64,000 nt of DNA from Micromonospora thermarum (GTDB lineage Bacteria; Actinomycetota; Actinomycetes; Mycobacteriales; Micromonosporaceae), in NCBI RefSeq assembly GCF_012034245.1, contig NZ_JAATEO010000013.1, forward strand, positions 62,001-126,000, read 5' to 3'. Below the pieces are notes generated by a model. The model saw only the letters and a program-made list of their open reading frames with translations, was not told the origin of the DNA and searched no databases. Made by a program: the position numbers and the translations under genes. Shown in pieces: positions 7,661-16,189 of the stretch (its first letter is position 1; each line of letters starts with the position of its first letter).

Positions 7661-8601
7661 CCGCGGTGGAGCCGGACGAGGTGGCCGATACGGCGCCGCC
7701 GGCGATCCTGGTCGGCGCGCCCACCGAGCGGCGCAACCCGCGCAGTGTCGACCTCGACCTCATGTCGACCCGGGACGTCCTCACGGTGATCAACGAGGCC
7801 GACCGGCGGGTGCCGTCGGCGGTCGCCGCCGTCCTCGACCGGATCGCCACCACCGTGGATCTGGCGGTGGCCGCGCTGCGTGCCGGCCGCCGGGTGCACT
7901 ACTTCGGTGCCGGGACCTCGGGCCGCCTCGGCGTGCTCGACGTGGCGGAGCTCGCACCGACCTTCAACTCGCCCCGGCACTGGTTCTGCGCGCACCTCGC
8001 CGGCGGGACGGACGCGATGTGGCGGGCCGTGGAGAACGCCGAGGACGACGACCGGGGCGGCGCGGCCGAGGCGGCCGAATGTGTCGACGCCGGTGACGTC
8101 GTGGTCGGGCTCGCCGCGAGCGGGCGCACCCCGTACGTGCTGGGTGCGCTCGCCGCGGCGCGGGCCAAGGGGGCCTCGACCGTGCTGCTGTGCGCGAACC
8201 CGAAGGCCGAGGCCGCCCGGTCGGTGGACGTGTTCATCGGGGTGGACACCGGACCCGAGGTGGTCACCGGGTCGACCCGGATGAAGGCGGGCACCGCGCA
8301 GAAGCTGGTGTTGAACACGTTCTCGACGGCGGTGATGGTCCGTCTGGGCCGGGTCTACTCGAACCTCATGATCGACATGGTGGCGACCAACGCCAAACTC
8401 CGGGGCCGGATGATCTCGATCCTGATGGAGGCCACCGGGTGCAGCGAGGAGATCTCCCGGCGGGCGCTGCACGAGGCCGACGGTGACCTGAAGACCGCCC
8501 TGGTCTCCCTCGTGTCCGGGGCGGGCGTCAACGCCGCCCGGGCCGCTCTCGCCCGCTCCGAGCGCCACGTCCGCGACGCCCTCGCGCTGCTCGCGTCCTG
8601 A
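7657..8601 (+). CDS. murQ: N-acetylmuramic acid 6-phosphate etherase
   Basis: MurQ cleaves the lactyl ether of MurNAc-6-phosphate to GlcNAc-6-phosphate and D-lactate during peptidoglycan recycling, in the cytosol. At 314 residues it matches the family length. Family motifs are present: TERRNPRS near the N-terminus, YFGAGTSGRLGVLDVAE (SIS phosphosugar loop), ENAEDD with the catalytic Glu region, TGSTRMKAGTAQKLVLN and MVATNAKLR. Coupled to the upstream RpiR regulator by a 4-bp overlap. No MurP-type PTS or dedicated transporter is adjacent, so the substrate is likely to come from the cell's own wall turnover or from an importer elsewhere. Confidence 0.95.
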   Translation: MTAVEPDEVADTAPPAILVGAPTERRNPRSVDLDLMSTRDVLTVINEADRRVPSAVAAVLDRIATTVDLAVAALRAGRRVHYFGAGTSGRLGVLDVAELAPTFNSPRHWFCAHLAGGTDAMWRAVENAEDDDRGGAAEAAECVDAGDVVVGLAASGRTPYVLGALAAARAKGASTVLLCANPKAEAARSVDVFIGVDTGPEVVTGSTRMKAGTAQKLVLNTFSTAVMVRLGRVYSNLMIDMVATNAKLRGRMISILMEATGCSEEISRRALHEADGDLKTALVSLVSGAGVNAARAALARSERHVRDALALLAS

Positions 8602-8621
8602 CCCCGCGCCGGCCCGCGGGG
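8602..8621 (+). terminator. GC-rich hairpin after murQ
   Basis: Perfect 7-bp stem CCCCGCG/CGCGGGG with a 6-nt loop directly after the murQ stop. No U tract. A plausible terminator of the GC type. Confidence 0.5.
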
Positions 8622-9011
8622 CCCCGGGCATAGATCCGCCCTCCGGATTGTTCATCGGGGCGTGGGGTATTACCACGGGCGTGGATGAACCGACCGGTCC
8701 ACCGACGCGTATCTGGCAGTGACCAGGATCGCAGCTCGGTGGTGACCCGGGTCGCTGTGCCCCTGGGCCGGGCAGTGCTGCCATGGACACAGGGGGACGG
8801 TGAACCGTCGATCCACCAGCCCGTACGTGGTGCCCGCCAGAGAGCCGGCACATGGGGTGCTGACAGCAAACATGGACCGTGCTCTCAGCTGATTATCAGG
8901 CATTCGTGACACTTTCGACTCACGACATGGAATCCCCGACGCGTCTCATCTGTTGTGTAGGTGTCAGCACCGACGGGCACAGCGGAAGTTACGGGGAGGG
9001 AGCTGACGGAC
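8622..9011. other. Intergenic region before the sigma factor gene
   Basis: About 390 bp without a supportable gene. It should hold the promoter(s) of the sigma factor gene. GGGGAGGGAG just upstream of 9012 is its Shine-Dalgarno. I see no clear -35/-10 pair, no long inverted repeat and no riboswitch-like block. Confidence 0.5.
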
Positions 9012-10007
9012 GTGGCGATGGCAAGGAACCGGGCAACCGGCGCGAGCGAGGGGACCGTGGGCAACGTGGACAAGAACATCGGCATGCGGACCGACGAGGT
9101 CGCCGAGGAGCGCGACCTGGTCGGCGTCTACCTTCACGAGATCTCCCGGACGCCGCTGCTGGACGCCGCCACCGAGGTCGACCTCTCCAAGGCGATCGAG
9201 GCCGGCCTCTACGCCGAGCACCTGCTCGACGAGGACCGCGTCCCGGCCGGTGTCGAGCGGGAGGAACTCGAGCGGGTGGTCGCCGAGGGTGAGCGGGCCA
9301 AGGACCTGTTCATCCGGGCCAACCTGCGGCTGGTCGTATCGATCGCCCGGCGGTACGTCCGCTCCGGGATGCCCATGCTGGATCTGATCCAGGAGGGCAA
9401 CACCGGTCTGGTCCGGGCCGTCGAGAAGTTCGACTACGAGCGCGGCTTCAAGTTCTCCACCTACGCGACCTGGTGGATCCGCCAGGCCATCAGCCGGGCG
9501 ATCGCCCAGCAGGAGCGCACCGTGCGCCTGCCGGTGCACCTGGTGGAGGACGTCAACCGGATGCGCAACGTGGCCCGGCAGCTCACCCGCGAGCTGGGCA
9601 GCGACCCGGAGCCGGAGCAGATCGCGGCGGCGCTCGGCGTCACCGTCGAGCGGGTCAACGAGCTGGTGCGCTGGTCGCAGGACACCGTGTCGCTGGACAC
9701 GCCGGTCGGCGACGACGGCGACACCAACCTCGGTGACCTGGTGGCCGACAGCGACGCACCGTCGCCGGAGGAGATCGTCCTCACCGGGCTGGAGCGGCAG
9801 CGCATCGAGGGCCTGCTCAACCACCTCGACGACCGGTCGGCCGGCATCATGCGGGCGCGGTACGGGCTCGAGGACGGCCGGGAGCACTCGCTCACCGAGG
9901 TGGCCTCGCGGTTCTCGCTCTCCCGGGAGCGGATCCGGCAGCTGGAGATCCAGGCTCTCGGCCGGCTGCGCGAGCTGGCCCGGGCCGAGGGGCTCCAGGC
10001 CGCCTGA
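9012..10007 (+). CDS. RNA polymerase sigma factor, principal-like group (HrdD/SigB type)
   Basis: A 331-residue sigma-70 family factor. Region 1.2 (DLVGVYLHEISRTPLL), region 2 (LFIRANLRLVVSIARRYVRSGMPMLDLIQEGNTGL and FDYERGFKFSTYATWWIRQAISRAI, the -10 recognition and melting segments), region 3 (RLPVHLVEDVNRM) and region 4 (SLTEVASRFSLSRERIRQLEIQALGRLR, the -35 recognition helix-turn-helix) are all intact. The long acidic region 1.1 of a vegetative HrdB is absent, so I read it as a non-essential group 2 factor. I choose GTG 9012 over GTG 8961 because GGGGAGGGAG lies 9-10 nt upstream; ATG 9018 is another option. Followed by a very strong terminator. Confidence 0.9.
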   Translation: MAMARNRATGASEGTVGNVDKNIGMRTDEVAEERDLVGVYLHEISRTPLLDAATEVDLSKAIEAGLYAEHLLDEDRVPAGVEREELERVVAEGERAKDLFIRANLRLVVSIARRYVRSGMPMLDLIQEGNTGLVRAVEKFDYERGFKFSTYATWWIRQAISRAIAQQERTVRLPVHLVEDVNRMRNVARQLTRELGSDPEPEQIAAALGVTVERVNELVRWSQDTVSLDTPVGDDGDTNLGDLVADSDAPSPEEIVLTGLERQRIEGLLNHLDDRSAGIMRARYGLEDGREHSLTEVASRFSLSRERIRQLEIQALGRLRELARAEGLQAA

Positions 10008-10078
10008 GGCCGAGCGGCTCCCAGGCCGCCTGAGCTGGGCCGGAGGGCTCCAGACCAGGGGTGAACTGATAGGAATGA

Positions 10079-10123
10079 CGAGGAACGGCCGGCGTCCGAT
10101 AGGGGGACGCCGGCCGTTCCTCG
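10079..10123. terminator. Strong bidirectional hairpin terminator
   Basis: A perfect 19-bp inverted repeat (arms 10079-10097 and 10105-10123) with a 7-nt loop, between the convergent sigma factor and NlpC/P60 genes. It should stop transcription from both sides. Confidence 0.9.
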
Positions 10124-10136
10124 TACCGGGACGGGA

Positions 10137-11108
10137 TCAGCGGACCCGGCCGTAGCCCGCGATCGGCATGATGTCCATGTCGCGCTTGAGCACGTTGCGG
10201 CCGGCGCTGGGCGCGTCGATGATCTGGCCACCGCCGACGTACAGGGCCATGTGGCCGAGACCCTGGTAGAAGACCAGGTCACCGGGGCGGAGCTCGGCGC
10301 GGCTGATGTGCGCCACCACGCCCCACTGCATCCGGGTGTTGTGCGGCAACGACTTTCCGGCCGCGCGCCAGGCCGCCGAGGTCAGCCCCGAGCAGTCGTA
10401 CCCGTCGGGGCCGTCCGCGCCCCACTGGTACGGCTTGCCCAGCGCGCCGTACGCGTAGCGGACCGCGACACCGGCGGACCCGGCGATCGCCGGTGCCTGC
10501 TGTGCGCTGTCCCGGCGTGCCGCCGGAGCCTCGGTGGCCCGCCCGTAGGCCTGCCGGCGCAGCTCGTACAGCGACGCCAGGTCGCGCTCGATCCGCTTGC
10601 GGGCGTTGGTCAGCTCCCGTGCCTGTGCCGCCTGCCGTTCCAGCGTGACGTCCAGGCGGGTCTTCTCCTCGACCAGGCGGCGCTGGTCGTTGGTGAACGC
10701 GGCGATCCGTTGCTGCCGCTCACGGGTCAGGTGACCGACGGTGGCGAGCCGGTCCACCAGCGACGAGGCGTCACCCGGGCGCAGCAGCGCGGCCGCGGTG
10801 CCGATGTCGCCGGTCTTGTACGCGGTCACGGCGAGCTCGCTGACGGCGGCGCGGCTCTGCTCCGCCTGCTGTTGCAGCGGCCCGATCCGCTCCTGTAATC
10901 GGGCCACCGTCTCCTTGTTCGCCTTGATCTGCTCGGCGAGGGCGTTGTACGCCTCCACGACGCGTTCCAGTTCCGCGGAGGCCCTCTCGATCCGCCGGGT
11001 CAACTCGGCGGGGGTCGGTTCGGCCCGGGCGGGCACGGCCGGTGCGACCAGTGCGGCCGACACCACCGCGACCGCGAGGGCGCGCAGCGCTTTCCGGATG
11101 GACGACAA
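10137..11108 (-). CDS. Secreted NlpC/P60 peptidoglycan hydrolase
   Basis: A 323-residue cell-wall hydrolase of the RipA-like type. A Sec signal peptide (MSSIRKALRALAVAVVSAALVAPAVPARA) leads into a coiled-coil region of about 180 residues (RIERASAELERVVEAYNALAEQIKANKETVARLQERIG onward), which usually keeps the enzyme inactive or anchors it to partners. The NlpC/P60 domain begins near residue 210: YDCSGLTSAAW carries the catalytic Cys, LGHMALYVGGG the His, and GGQIIDAPS the third polar residue. It should cut the D-Glu-mDAP bond of stem peptides. I place the start at TTG 11108 since the signal peptide begins there and GAGAGGAG lies 10 nt upstream; a TTG at 11216 would add 36 unlikely residues. 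Confidence 0.88.
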   Translation of the reverse strand: MSSIRKALRALAVAVVSAALVAPAVPARAEPTPAELTRRIERASAELERVVEAYNALAEQIKANKETVARLQERIGPLQQQAEQSRAAVSELAVTAYKTGDIGTAAALLRPGDASSLVDRLATVGHLTRERQQRIAAFTNDQRRLVEEKTRLDVTLERQAAQARELTNARKRIERDLASLYELRRQAYGRATEAPAARRDSAQQAPAIAGSAGVAVRYAYGALGKPYQWGADGPDGYDCSGLTSAAWRAAGKSLPHNTRMQWGVVAHISRAELRPGDLVFYQGLGHMALYVGGGQIIDAPSAGRNVLKRDMDIMPIAGYGRVR

Positions 11109-11594
11109 GAGCGTGAGGCTCCTCTCCCACCACCACCAAGGGTGTGCTGAGGCCCCCGGCGGTGCCGGACCCGTGCCGTCCGGGTGGACGGCGGTCGACA
11201 GGGCCGGCCCGGACAAGGTAACCCGGGGCAGGAGTCGTCCGCAGTGGAAGCAGGGGCGAATGTTGCGAAACAGCAGTAAGTGAACGTGAGTGTCGTGACG
11301 GAACGTGGTTGACGCGCGGGACGGGTCGGACGACTTGTCCTGTCGGCCGGATGTGCCGTCTTCGTCGTTCTAGGCGGATGCTGTCGGTGCGTGGCGCGCT
11401 ATGCCCGACAAGCCGGACTTGCCGGTCTCTATCCGGCGGCGGCCCTCCTCGGGGACGACCAGGGCCCCGACAAATCGATCCGGCTCCTGGCGGAGGGGCC
11501 ACACAATGGGGCCCGGAACCGGGAGTCCCGCCGACCGGCAATACCGCCCACGGCGGGTGTCACCGACCCGGCCCCGAGCCGCGGGAGGACAGCC
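11109..11594. other. Divergent intergenic region between NlpC/P60 and DUF6232 genes
   Basis: About 485 bp. It must hold the promoters of both flanking genes. I searched both strands for the conserved blocks of the c-di-AMP (ydaO) riboswitch, which often precedes such hydrolases in actinobacteria, and did not find them. An open frame at 11391-11594 in phase with the downstream gene has no family-like content and is probably not translated. Confidence 0.45.
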
Positions 11595-12122
11595 GTGGAC
11601 CCGAACACCACCACACGACCGAAGTCGTCACCGACCAGCGCCAGCCGGCCGCGTTCCAGGCTGCTCTACGCCCGGCCCGGGATCGTCGTCACCGTCGACC
11701 GGTTCACCGTCGGCCGCAGCAGCTGGCCGGTGGCCGAACTCACCCACCTGCACACCACGCGCGGGCCGCACGACCGCGTCGCCGTCCGGGCCGTCGTCGT
11801 CACCGGCGGAATGGTCACCGGTGTCGGGCTGCTCCTGGGCTTCACCGGCGGCCTGCACCGGCTCACCGCCGGGGCGTACCTGACCCTGGGGGCGGTGTTC
11901 CTGCTGCCGGTGCTGCTGGCGCTCGCGGGCGACCGGTGGCGGCCGCCTGCGTACGAGCTGTGGGGCCGGCGCCGGGGCGTCGACGAACTGCTCTTCTCCA
12001 GCGACGACGAGCGGCAGTTCGGACAGGTCACCCGCGCGCTGCGCCGGGCCGTGGAGATGAACCGGTACGGCGGCTGGGAGGACCCACTCGCCTCCGTCGA
12101 CCCGTGGCGGCCGGCGCGCTGA
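11595..12122 (+). CDS. DUF6232-like membrane protein
   Basis: A 175-residue protein. A polar N-terminus leads to a conserved stretch (LLYARPGIVVTVDRFTVGRSSWPVAELTHLHTTRG, about residues 20-55), then two hydrophobic helices (AVVVTGGMVTGVGLLLGFTGGL and AYLTLGAVFLLPVLLALAG) and a cytoplasmic tail with FSSDDERQFGQVTRALRRAVEMN. This plan fits the actinobacterial DUF6232 family of unknown function. The GTG start at 11595 has GGGAGGAC just upstream. Convergent with the next gene, 4 bp away. Confidence 0.65.
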   Translation: MDPNTTTRPKSSPTSASRPRSRLLYARPGIVVTVDRFTVGRSSWPVAELTHLHTTRGPHDRVAVRAVVVTGGMVTGVGLLLGFTGGLHRLTAGAYLTLGAVFLLPVLLALAGDRWRPPAYELWGRRRGVDELLFSSDDERQFGQVTRALRRAVEMNRYGGWEDPLASVDPWRPAR

Positions 12123-12126
12123 CCGG

Positions 12127-12465
12127 TCAGCGGGTGGGCGCGCCGGCGACCGGCTCCGGGGTCGTCTCGGAGCGCTCGGTCACCCAGGTGCTCACCCGCC
12201 GCTCGGCGAAGAACGAGACGAACGGCACGGTGCCGGCCAGCATCACGAGGATCATGCGCTTCAGCGGCCAGCCCGCCCGCCGGGCCAGGTCGAACGTGGC
12301 CACCAGGTAGACCATGTAGAGGAAGCCGTGGGCCTGGCCCACCGTCTCCACCACGACCGGGTTGTCGAAGCCGTACTTCAGCGGCATGCCGATCACCACC
12401 AGCAGGATCAGCGCCACGCCGACGATCCAGGCGATCACGCGGTACCGGGTCAGGGCTGCGCCCAC
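12127..12465 (-). CDS. DUF3817 family integral membrane protein
   Basis: A 112-residue protein with three hydrophobic helices: YRVIAWIVGVALILLVVIGMPLKY, ETVGQAHGFLYMVYLVATFDLARR and MILVMLAGTVPFVSFFAERRV. The central HGFLYMVYL and the PFVSFFAERRV ending are typical of DUF3817. Function unknown. The start is a GTG with GGAAGGA upstream. It lies 25 bp after another small membrane protein gene and is probably co-transcribed with it. Confidence 0.75.
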   Translation of the reverse strand: MGAALTRYRVIAWIVGVALILLVVIGMPLKYGFDNPVVVETVGQAHGFLYMVYLVATFDLARRAGWPLKRMILVMLAGTVPFVSFFAERRVSTWVTERSETTPEPVAGAPTR

Positions 12466-12490
12466 CGTCGTCCGTCCTTCCGACCCGGCG

Positions 12491-12919
12491 TCAGCCGGGG
12501 TAGTCGCCGGGCCGGGCGCCCGGGTTGTCGTTCAACCATCGCAGGTAGCGGTTGTACGCGGCGAGGTCCGCGTCCTCGCCGCCCGGCACGGGAGCCGCGG
12601 TGCGGGTGACCCGCACGGGTCGGCGTACCGCCGGACGCGTCGCGGCGGCCGGGGAATCCCCGGCCGGTCGCGGGTCGGCGGCGGCCGCCGGATCGTCGGA
12701 CGGCCCGGCGGGGTCACGCAGCGCGTGCCGGACCTCCCGCCACCAGACGAAGACCACGAAGCCGGCGAAGACCGGCCACTCCACGGCGTAGCCCCAGCTG
12801 ATCGCGTTGCCGCCGGCCGCGCGGCTGAGCTGCCACCACCCCAGGCCGAGGAAGGCCCCGACCAGCACGACCATGGCCACGTGGCGCACGATCCACGCCG
12901 GGGACCAGAGCCGCTTCAT
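12491..12919 (-). CDS. Conserved hypothetical membrane protein
   Basis: A 142-residue protein with two predicted helices ([26 protein letters not shown] and [19 protein letters not shown]) followed by a long Pro/Ala-rich cytoplasmic stretch and a conserved-looking end, [21 protein letters not shown] do not recognise a named family with certainty; similar proteins often sit beside DUF3817 genes in actinobacteria. The start ATG 12919 is supported by a -10 box 7 nt upstream. Confidence 0.65.
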   Translation of the reverse strand: MKRLWSPAWIVRHVAMVVLVGAFLGLGWWQLSRAAGGNAISWGYAVEWPVFAGFVVFVWWREVRHALRDPAGPSDDPAAAADPRPAGDSPAAATRPAVRRPVRVTRTAAPVPGGEDADLAAYNRYLRWLNDNPGARPGDYPG

Positions 12920-12926
12920 GGCATCG

Positions 12927-12932
12927 AGGGTA
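12927..12932 (-). promoter_or_regulatory. -10 box TACCCT, leaderless
   Basis: TACCCT on the minus strand ends 7 nt before ATG 12919; no Shine-Dalgarno in between. Confidence 0.6.
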
Positions 12933-13042
12933 CCGGGGCGGGAGACGGTCTCCGACGCGGTGTCGTAGTCGGGGCGGGTTTGGTGACACCCGGTGTGGGC
13001 AACCGTCTAGACGCCAGCCCAAACCAGACCAGGGGGGCGACG

Positions 13043-13363
13043 ATGACCGGATCCGTACGACAGGACGATTTCCCGAGCCCGGAGCAGCGGATGCCCGAGT
13101 GGGACGGGGACCATGTGCACGACATGGCCAGCGGTGACGTGGACACCGACGGTGAGCTGCTCGGAATCGACCCCGCCGAGCTCGGCGACGACGACCTGAT
13201 CCGCGAGATGCAGAGCCTGCACCGCACCCGGCTCGACACCCTGCGCCACGCCACCGACTCGGCGCTCGCGCACCACCTGCGGCGTACGGCCGAGCTGGAG
13301 ACCGAGTACCTGGCCCGGCACCCGGGGCGGGAGGTCGACCCGAGCCGGCTGAGGGACGCCTGA
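13043..13363 (+). CDS. DUF6158 family protein
   Basis: A 106-residue acidic soluble protein. The conserved core is LLGIDPAELGDDDLIREMQSLHRTRLDTLRHATDSALAHHLRRTAELETEYLARHPGREVDPSRL (residues about 40-103), a helical segment with the H-R-T-R pattern that characterises DUF6158. Function unknown. ATG 13043 has GGGGGG 5 nt upstream. The stop overlaps the next start by one base (TGATG), so the two are coupled. Confidence 0.7.
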   Translation: MTGSVRQDDFPSPEQRMPEWDGDHVHDMASGDVDTDGELLGIDPAELGDDDLIREMQSLHRTRLDTLRHATDSALAHHLRRTAELETEYLARHPGREVDPSRLRDA

Positions 13364-13683
13364 TGGCGTCCGCCGAGCGGGGGATGTCGGCGCCGCCGGA
13401 GGTGGTGTTCAACACGGCCACCGACCCGGCCCGGGCGTCGGCGTGGCTCCCCGAGCCGCTGCGCGGCGACGGGACGCCGGCCGAGCACGTCAGCGAGGAG
13501 GAGTTGACGGCCCGCTGGCGGGCCGCCGGGGACTGGACCGCCGAGCTCCGGGTTGATCCGGCCGACGCCGGTGGCGCCCGGACCCGGCTCGACCTGACCG
13601 GTGGCGCCGCCGCCGACCGGCTGGCCGACGAGGCCCTGGCGAGCCTCGCCCGCGAAGTGGCGGACAACCTCCAGGCCGGCTGA
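13363..13683 (+). CDS. Hypothetical protein, possibly SRPBCC-like fragment
   Basis: A 106-residue protein. VVFNTATDPARASAWLPEPL near the N-terminus recalls the opening strand and helix of START/SRPBCC polyketide-cyclase-like proteins, and ELTARWRAAGDWTAELRVDPADAGGARTRLDL the following strands. It is shorter than a full SRPBCC domain (about 140 residues), so the assignment is tentative. Translationally coupled to the DUF6158 gene. Confidence 0.6.
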   Translation: MASAERGMSAPPEVVFNTATDPARASAWLPEPLRGDGTPAEHVSEEELTARWRAAGDWTAELRVDPADAGGARTRLDLTGGAAADRLADEALASLAREVADNLQAG

Positions 13684-13800
13684 GACAGCCGGTCCCAGAC
13701 CGGCTCAGCCGGTGCCCCGCGCCGGCCGGCCCCGGAGCCGACCGGCGCCAGTGCGGGCCGGCGGCGCCGGTCCGCGAAAACCAGTACCGAGGGAGACCGG

Positions 13801-14331
13801 GTGACCGACCTGAATGAGAAGGTGGCGCGACTGCGCCGGGCGTACGCGCCGCACGAGCACCGACCGCTTGGCGGCTATCTCGTGGCAATGGGCACGTACA
13901 CCGGGGTGGCCGCGGCGATCGCGGCGGTGGTGAAGGGCACCGGCCGGCAGGTGCCGGAGCGTCCGGCGCCCTCCGACGTGGTGCTGCTGTCCATCGCCAC
14001 GCACAAGCTCAGCCGGCTGCTGGCGAAGGACGCGGTGACGAGCCCGCTGCGGGCGCCGTTCACGCGGTACGAGCGGCCGATCGGCAGCGGCGAGGTGATG
14101 GAGGAGGTCCGCGACTCGGGCAGCCCGACCCGGCACGCGATTGGGGAGCTGTTGAGCTGCCCGTTCTGTCTGGCCGTGTGGGTGGCGACCGGGCTGACCG
14201 GCGGGCTGGTGCTGGCGCCCCGGCTGACCCGCCTCGTCGCCACCGCGCTCACCGCCGTGGCGGCGTCCGACTTCCTCCAGATGGCGTACGCCGTGGCGCA
14301 GCAGGCCGCCGAGGGCGACGACGAGGACTGA
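13801..14331 (+). CDS. DUF1360 family membrane protein
   Basis: A 176-residue protein with an N-terminal helix (LGGYLVAMGTYTGVAAAIAAVVKG), the conserved stretch DVVLLSIATHKLSRLLAKDAVTSPLRAPFT, and the family signature ELLSCPFCLAVWVA with two cysteines near residues 120-123, followed by two hydrophobic segments. This matches DUF1360, found widely in actinobacteria and as sporulation-related YjcA in Bacillus. The start is GTG 13801 preceded by GAGGGAG. Confidence 0.8.
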   Translation: MTDLNEKVARLRRAYAPHEHRPLGGYLVAMGTYTGVAAAIAAVVKGTGRQVPERPAPSDVVLLSIATHKLSRLLAKDAVTSPLRAPFTRYERPIGSGEVMEEVRDSGSPTRHAIGELLSCPFCLAVWVATGLTGGLVLAPRLTRLVATALTAVAASDFLQMAYAVAQQAAEGDDED

Positions 14332-14337
14332 GTACGC

Positions 14338-14373
14338 GAAAGGGGGCCGGCGCGCCAGCGCGGGCCCCCTTTC
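14338..14373. terminator. Bidirectional hairpin terminator
   Basis: Perfect 11-bp stem (GAAAGGGGGCC / GGCCCCCTTTC; arms 14338-14348 and 14363-14373) between convergent genes, ending in a short T/A run on both strands. Confidence 0.85.
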
Positions 14374-14384
14374 CACGTTTACCG

Positions 14385-14591
14385 TCAGCTCTCCTCGCCG
14401 GACCAACCCCGCGGGGACTCCTCCTCGCGCTCGTCGGCGTCCTCGCCGGTGATGATGTTCCGGTCGACCGCCGTCGCGTCGTGTTCCCGGGCGAAGTCCG
14501 GCTCGGGCAGCGTGTCCCGGCCGCCCGCCGGTTGGCCGAGTGCCGCGAGCTTCTCGTGGCGCTCCTCGTGCTGCTCCTCGTGGTGGGACAT
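14385..14591 (-). CDS. Small charged hypothetical protein (68 aa)
   Basis: A 68-residue very hydrophilic protein: His/Glu-rich start (MSHHEEQHEERHEKLAALG) and acidic end (EDADEREEESPRGWSGEES). No helix-turn-helix, signal peptide or membrane segment. Probably disordered. GAAGGAGAC precedes the ATG. I do not recognise the family. Confidence 0.55.
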   Translation of the reverse strand: MSHHEEQHEERHEKLAALGQPAGGRDTLPEPDFAREHDATAVDRNIITGEDADEREEESPRGWSGEES

Positions 14592-14660
14592 GTCGGTCTC
14601 CTTCGCGTCGAGCTGGGGGCTGGGGGTGCGGTCCCGCCCGGACGGGGAGCGGGCCCCGCG

Positions 14661-14897
14661 TCAGGTGACCGAACCGCCGAGGAGGTCGGCCGCCTCGTCG
14701 ACGGAGTACTCGCCCTGGGGCAGCGCCGCGATCCGGGTGAGCAGCTCCGCCGGCAGCTCCGCGGCGACGGCCCGCCGGTAGATGTCGCTCTGGCTGATCC
14801 GCTCCTGACCGCGGTAGAGGTCCTCGAGCAGGTCGTCGAGGCGCCGGACGGCCGACTCGGTGCCCGCTGCCTCGGTCACAGGTGGGTTATCGGTCAC
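14661..14897 (-). CDS. Small helical hypothetical protein (about 78 aa)
   Basis: A short soluble protein with two helical blocks: AVRRLDDLLEDLYRGQERISQSDIYRRAVAAELPAELLTRIAALPQGEYSVDEAADLLGG. The end resembles the short helical segments of DUF2795-like proteins, but I cannot assign it firmly. Three in-frame GTG codons are possible starts (14906, 14897, 14879); I take 14897 because AGGTGGG lies just upstream. Confidence 0.5.
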   Translation of the reverse strand: MTDNPPVTEAAGTESAVRRLDDLLEDLYRGQERISQSDIYRRAVAAELPAELLTRIAALPQGEYSVDEAADLLGGSVT

Positions 14898-14974
14898 GCC
14901 GCCCACCTACCCGCCGCCGTTCCCCCCAAACGCCCCCACCCACCCCTGGGAGGGGTGGGTGGGACGCGGGACAG

Positions 14975-16078
14975 TCAGGGGAGGGCGGGGGTGCGGGTGG
15001 GGACGCGGCGGCGGGTGCGGACGGCGGCGGCCAGGTCGGTGAGGACCTGGTCGGTCGTGTCCCAGCCGAGGCAGGCGTCGGTGATGGACTGGCCGTAGGT
15101 GAGCTCGCGGGTCGGGTCCAGGTCCTGGCGGCCCGGGAGCAGGAAGCTCTCCAGCATCACGCCCACGATGCCGCGCTGCCCGGCCGCGAGCTGGGCGGCC
15201 ACGTCGGCGGCGACCAGCGGCTGGTTGCGGTGGTCCTTGCCGCTGTTGGCGTGGCTGGCGTCGATGACCAGGCGCTCGGGCAGCCCCGCCGCGCGCAGCA
15301 GCTCCAGCGCGCCCGCCACCGACTCGGCGTCGTAGTTCGGCCGGCCGCCGCCGCCGCGCAGCACCAGGTGGCCGTCCGCGTTGCCCCGGGTGTGCATGAT
15401 CGCCGGGGTGCCCGAGACGTCGATGCCGGGGAACACGTGCGGCACGCCGGCTGCCCGGATGGCGTCGACCGCCGTGGAGATGCTGCCGTCCGGGCGGTTC
15501 TTCATGCCGATCGGCATGGACAGGCCGGAGGCGAGCTGCCGGTGCACCTGGCTCTCGACCGTACGCGCGCCGATCGCACCCCAGGCCACCGTGTCCGCGA
15601 TGTACTGCGGGGTGATCGGGTCGAGGAACTCGCAGCCCACCGGGAGCCCCAGCCGCAGCACGTCGAGCAGCAGCGCGCGGGCCTTCCGCAGGCCGGTGTT
15701 CACGTCGCCGGAGCCGTCCAGCCCGGGGTCGTTGATGAGGCCCTTCCAGCCCACCGTCGAACGCGGCTTCTCGAAGTACACGCGCATCACCACGAGCAGG
15801 TCGTCGGCGAGCCGTTCGGCGGCCTCGCGGAGCCGGTGGGCGTACTCGAGGGCGGCGGCCGGGTCGTGCACCGAGCACGGGCCGACCACCACCAGCAGGC
15901 GGTCGTCGGCGCGGTCCAGCACCCGGCCGACCGCGCGCCGGCCGGTGAGCACGGCCGAGGCCAGCTCGTCGTCCAGGGGCAGGTCGTGGTGCAGCAGTGC
16001 CGGGGTGGTCAGCGGCACCACGCGGTCGATCCGCTGATCGCTGACCCGGTCGGTCTCCGGGGTCGTCACGGTGGGCAT
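14975..16078 (-). CDS. 3-deoxy-7-phosphoheptulonate (DAHP) synthase, class I
   Basis: Catalyses the first step of the shikimate pathway: phosphoenolpyruvate plus erythrose 4-phosphate to DAHP, in the cytosol. At 367 residues it matches E. coli AroF/AroG/AroH-type enzymes rather than the longer class II enzymes usual in actinobacteria. Visible motifs: VVGPCSVHDPAAALEYA (PEP site), VYFEKPRSTVGWKGLINDP, NTGLRKAR, EFLDPITPQYIADTVAWGAIGART, GMKNRPDGS, LRGGGGRPNYD, IDASHANSGKDH and GVMLESFL, covering the metal ligands Cys, His, Glu and Asp. The 170-nt leader upstream encodes a Tyr/Trp/Phe leader peptide and a U-tailed hairpin, so expression is probably controlled by attenuation. A class I enzyme could be a second, feedback-regulated isozyme. 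Confidence 0.93.
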   Translation of the reverse strand: MPTVTTPETDRVSDQRIDRVVPLTTPALLHHDLPLDDELASAVLTGRRAVGRVLDRADDRLLVVVGPCSVHDPAAALEYAHRLREAAERLADDLLVVMRVYFEKPRSTVGWKGLINDPGLDGSGDVNTGLRKARALLLDVLRLGLPVGCEFLDPITPQYIADTVAWGAIGARTVESQVHRQLASGLSMPIGMKNRPDGSISTAVDAIRAAGVPHVFPGIDVSGTPAIMHTRGNADGHLVLRGGGGRPNYDAESVAGALELLRAAGLPERLVIDASHANSGKDHRNQPLVAADVAAQLAAGQRGIVGVMLESFLLPGRQDLDPTRELTYGQSITDACLGWDTTDQVLTDLAAAVRTRRRVPTRTPALP

Positions 16079-16134
16079 CCTTCCGCCGACCGTGCCCGGG
16101 GCCGGTGCCCGGGACGAGCCGGCTGCTCGTACGC

Positions 16135-16162
16135 AAAAGGGCAGGAACGGAAGCTCCTGCCC
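16135..16162 (-). terminator. U-tailed terminator hairpin inside the leader
   Basis: GGGCAGGA/TCCTGCCC, a perfect 8-bp stem with an 8-nt loop (16139-16162), followed by TTTT (16135-16138) on the minus strand. It is one of the few U-tailed hairpins in the window and lies before, not after, a gene. Confidence 0.8.
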
Positions 16163-16189
16163 GGCCGGCTCGTGTGCGGTGACGTCAGA

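Noticed and set aside
11109..11594. Possible c-di-AMP (ydaO) riboswitch upstream of the NlpC/P60 gene
   Set aside because: I read both strands for the conserved blocks and did not find them in order.
11391..11594. N-terminal extension of the DUF6232-like protein
   Set aside because: The in-frame stretch has no family-like content, and a GTG with a good Shine-Dalgarno lies at 11595.
13363..13683. Antitoxin or regulator coupled to the DUF6158 gene
   Set aside because: No DNA-binding motif; it looks more like a truncated SRPBCC-type fold, and no toxin-like gene is adjacent.
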